A stretch of 64,000 nucleotides of DNA from Cenococcum geophilum 1.58 (Eukaryota > Ascomycota > Dothideomycetes > Gloniales > Gloniaceae). A program made the position numbers and the translations under genes. Shown here piece by piece: positions 60,691-64,000 of the stretch. The DNA lies in NCBI GenBank assembly GCA_001692895.1, contig KV748183.1, forward strand, positions 1,674,001-1,738,000. The letters run 5' to 3'. The notes beneath the pieces are model-generated. The model worked only from the letters and a program-made list of their open reading frames with translations. It did not search any database and had not been told where the DNA came from. Numbering within the stretch: position 1 is the first letter of the stretch; each line of letters begins with the position of its first letter.

Positions 60691-63600
60691 GGGAAGCGCA
60701 GTATGCGCTATATAACGATAAAGCGCTGGCAAACTTCTACTTCATTCTAGGTTAGGAACCTTACTACTTTCTCTTAGATAGGGAAGTAGTACTAGCTAGC
60801 TTAAATCCTAGGTAGATAAGGTTTGTCCTAATAGGCAGGAAGTAGTAGTTTTCCCTAGTTAGGTTATATATCTAGGCATCTAAAGAGCTGGCAGCTATAT
60901 AGCTATAGGTAGATTTAATAGACATTACGGCGGTAGTGGCGCACGTTGGCTAAAGGAGACTTATAATTATGTCGGTATATATTTTAAATAAATATTTAAG
61001 GAGAACTAAGGAAGAGAACCTAGAGGAGCTCTTTAGTAGGCTAGAGATAATTAATGGTCTAATCTAGGGTGAACTACTACGCGACCTATATACCGAGGTG
61101 GTAATTATAGGTGACTTTAATTGGCATAATCTACTATAGGGAGGAAGTTATATTAGTACCACATTAACGTAGGAAGAAAGCGCGCTAATTATTAACTTTA
61201 TAGCAGACCGGTTACTCTAGAGCCTGCTTCTAATAGGAATACTTATATTTAAAAGTAACGCGGGGCAAATATTAACAATTAACCTTATGCTTATAACCCT
61301 AGGCTTAGCAAGTAAACTAGTAAAGTACATTATTTAGGAGTATAAGTATAGGTTAGACTATAGAGCTATCTATACTAGCTTCTAGGTTAATATAGACATA
61401 TAGGAAAGCTAGGAGAGGCTGCTTATTAAGAATATAAACTAGGATAAGATTTAAGAAGATATGGAGTAATAGAAAGAGATGGGATTCCCTATAAAAGATA
61501 TAAATAAAATAGTTAACTACCTTAATAGGTGGGTTAATAAAGCCCTTAAAATACACTGCTAGCGGGCTAAGCTATTACTATATATAAAAAGATGGTGGAA
61601 TGAAGACCTTATAGCGCTAAGGAAGTTATATATATACTAGAGGAATAGGAATAGTGTAATACAGAGGTAAGAAAGGGAAGACCCTAAGTTATATAATGTC
61701 GCAGTAAGAGTAAAGAAGCTCTTCTATAGGACTATTCGGCGATATAGAAAGCTCTATTAGGACGAGTTCCTTAGTAATAGTAATAATATATAGAAAGTGT
61801 TAAAGTACCTCGATCTATAGGCTATATCCGCGTTTACTAGAATACCGCTAATTAAAAAGGACGGAGGATAGGGAGAGGTTGTTATAGAGAACCATAATAT
61901 TGTAAGAGAATTACTCTAGGCATTCTTTCTGGTCCCGCTAACGTGCAAATAAGAGGAGGACGCTATAGCTAGCTATAACTAACTACTATAGGAGCCTATC
62001 GCTAAATATAAGGTTAAGGCGGCTGTGTTTAGGGCTAGCCTAGATAAGGCTCCTGGAAGGGACAGCCTACTAGCTAGGGTATAGTAAGAGCTGTAGCCCG
62101 TACTAAGCGGTAAGATTACTACTCTCTTTACCAAATTACTTAAGATAGGAAAAGTATTATAGGAATAAAAGGTAGTAAAGATTATACTGCTATAGAAGCC
62201 AAAGTAGGGGGACTATATAGTAGTAAATAACTATAGGCTAATCTCCCTCCTCCTAACGCTGAGAAAAGCACTTAAATTGCTAGTGGTGGAGAGGATAGTA
62301 TACCTAGTGGAGGAATATAGCCTACTACCTAAGATATACTTTAGAGCTAGAAAGCAAAGGTTAACAATATATACGCTATTATATCTCTATAAGGACGTAT
62401 TTAAAGCATAAAGAGGAAAGAAGACGCTATCTTTAGTATTATTTAATGTTAAGGGTATATATAATAATATAGCTATAGAGCCGGAAATTAGGAGATTACG
62501 GCAGCGATAGATACCTTAGACGATTATATAATAGGTGTAGGACTTTTATATAAACTATTAAGCCTATATCCTAGTTAACGGATATATATTAGAGGTATAG
62601 GCGCTCCTATAAGCGGGTCTTCTATAGGGATTAGCACTAGCCCTAATACTCTTTTTATTCTTTAACGCGGATCTTATATAAAGCGCACCCAGAAATAGTA
62701 GCTCTATGGCCTTTATTAATAACTATTTAGCATAGGTTATAGGCCCTACGGCGAAGAAAAACACGCAGATTATTTAGGGCGAGATTATACCAATACTTAA
62801 GAAATAGGAGAGGACTAGTAGAGCTTAATTTAAAGCAAAGAAAACGTTATTTATTTACCTTACTAGATATAAAGAAGCGGGTAGGGATACTACTACACCA
62901 CTCTAATTTAAAGGAAAAGGAATCCCCCCAATATAGGAAGTTAAAATCCTTAGGGTAATTCTTAATAAGGAGCTATAGTTTAAGGCATACCTAGCAAATA
63001 AGGCAGGCAAAGCCACTAAGGTAGTGCTAGCGTTACGCAGACTAAAGGGACTGCAGTTTAAGAGCGTTAAGCAGCTAGCTAAGAGCTTAGTCCTACTAAT
63101 AGTAGACTATACGTTGCTAATATAGTACCCGCTTACGATATAAGAGTTAATATAGCTTCTTTAGTAGGCGCAGAGGATTACGGTATAAGCTATTATTAGG
63201 GGGTTCCATACCGTCGCTTTGCTAATAGCGGAGGTAGAAGCCGGCTTACTCCCTCTTAAGTAAAAACTGCGCAACTAGGCCATCGCGTTTTAGGTATTAA
63301 TCCATAAACTAGGCAAATTATATCCTTATTAGATAATTTAAAGATAAAGGCTTTATAAACGGTACTAACCGCCGCTCTAAAGGATAGTAGAGATGTGTGA
63401 GGACGTTTAGGTAAATGGGGTGCTAGAGGTTAAACCGTATATATGCCCGCCGTAGGTGGCTAAGCCTAACGTAGTAATATATAAGGACGAAGAGCATACT
63501 TAAGCTATTATTAAAGACTATAAGCTAGGGCAGGTTAATATATACATTAATGCATTAGTGCGTAATAGTAGGGCAAGAGTTAGTATATATGCTACGCCAT

Positions 63601-64000
63601 CTAAAGCAACGCTTTTAAAAATGGTGGCAAGCTTTAATTAGGCCGACGCCTACCTTATAGAGCTTCTAGCAATTAGTAAGGCAGCTAACTAGCCGTAGGA
63701 CCCTATATATACGGCTATTAATTAAGTAGGTTTTTTAATACCTGCTTTTAGTATAAGAATATTCTCTAACTTATAATTAGCGTTACTGTTAGTATAAAGC
63801 TAGAGGGCTGGAGCCTGTTAGGAAATAGTCGCAGAGATTTTAAAGAAGCTATGGCTAAATAATATCACGCTATACTGGATTCTAGGCCACTTAGGATTTA
63901 TAGGAAATGAAAAGGCTAACAAGCTTACTAAAGTAGCGACGAGACTAGAGAGCGAGGAGCCACTATAGAGAGACGGCCTTCTATAGTACCTTATAACGCA
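60691..64000 (+). pseudogene. LINE ORF2 (endonuclease, RT, RNase H; Tad1-like), degraded, cut by window end
   Basis: The apurinic-type endonuclease is at about 60750-61380 with 'YTEVVIIGDFNWHNLL' (about 61090-61137). RT runs about 62030-62760 with 'DKAPGRDSL', 'NNYRLISLL' and, at the catalytic box, 'MAFINNYLA' (62706-62732), where the family's F.DD is now F.NN. A cysteine-containing region is at about 63390-63460, and the RNase H start at about 63800-64000 ('LYWILGHLGFIGNEKANKLT'). The domain order and the C-terminal RNase H fit the Tad1 clade. The end lies outside the window. Confidence 0.88.

Overview
The window looks like a heterochromatic, gene-poor block from a filamentous ascomycete (Pezizomycotina-like). 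Almost all of it is made of transposable elements mutated in the pattern of repeat-induced point mutation (RIP). TpA is very abundant, CpA is scarce, CpG survives, and old reading frames are full of TAG/TAA where Gln/Trp codons would be expected. No intact protein-coding gene was found. Every coding call below is a decayed frame read through stops. Family assignments come from motifs read by eye, not from searches.

Layout, left to right. (1) 1-4176: minus-strand Ty3/Gypsy 'A', cut by the window edge, with its 5' LTR at 3752-4176. It sits against a second minus-strand Gypsy 'B' (about 4177-9450), whose integrase is interrupted by an LTR-like insert. (2) 9450-14809 and 31737-34688: a plus-strand DUF6589-like pseudogene, a 1.9 kb unit duplicated in tandem (D1, D2) and a RecQ-like helicase pseudogene. 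(3) 14810-31731: a nested stack inside D2. A Ty1/Copia element (C1, target duplication ACAAT) holds a second Copia (C2, target duplication AATAT). Each Copia also carries one copy of a non-coding element 'E', which has CATCGGG-type inverted ends and is filled with mini- and microsatellites. (4) 34689-48571: plus-strand Ty3/Gypsy 'F' with 420-bp LTRs, containing a complete second Gypsy 'G' (37487-43830, 192-bp LTRs, target duplication GTATA).

(5) 48928-59035 is less strongly mutated. It holds the remains of what look like fungal STAND/NLR-type immune-receptor parts: a fungal N-terminal domain, a C2H2 zinc-finger segment, a protein kinase domain, a NACHT-associated winged helix, 'TEEVVKAAAGN' repeats and a TPR tail. 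The repeat region is split by a Mutator-like (Hop-type) DNA transposon at 54074-58056, with 76-bp inverted ends and a perfect 9-bp target duplication. (6) 59190-64000: a plus-strand Tad1-like LINE (zinc-knuckle ORF1, then endonuclease, reverse transcriptase and start of RNase H), cut by the window edge.

The order of events can be read directly: host segments, then C1, then C2 and E; F, then G; NLR remnant, then MULE. Most point differences between paired LTRs are C/T or G/A transitions, as RIP predicts. The best candidates for something new are the satellite-bearing E family, the DUF6589/D/RecQ assembly that remains once C1 is removed, and the kinase-containing NLR-like remnant.
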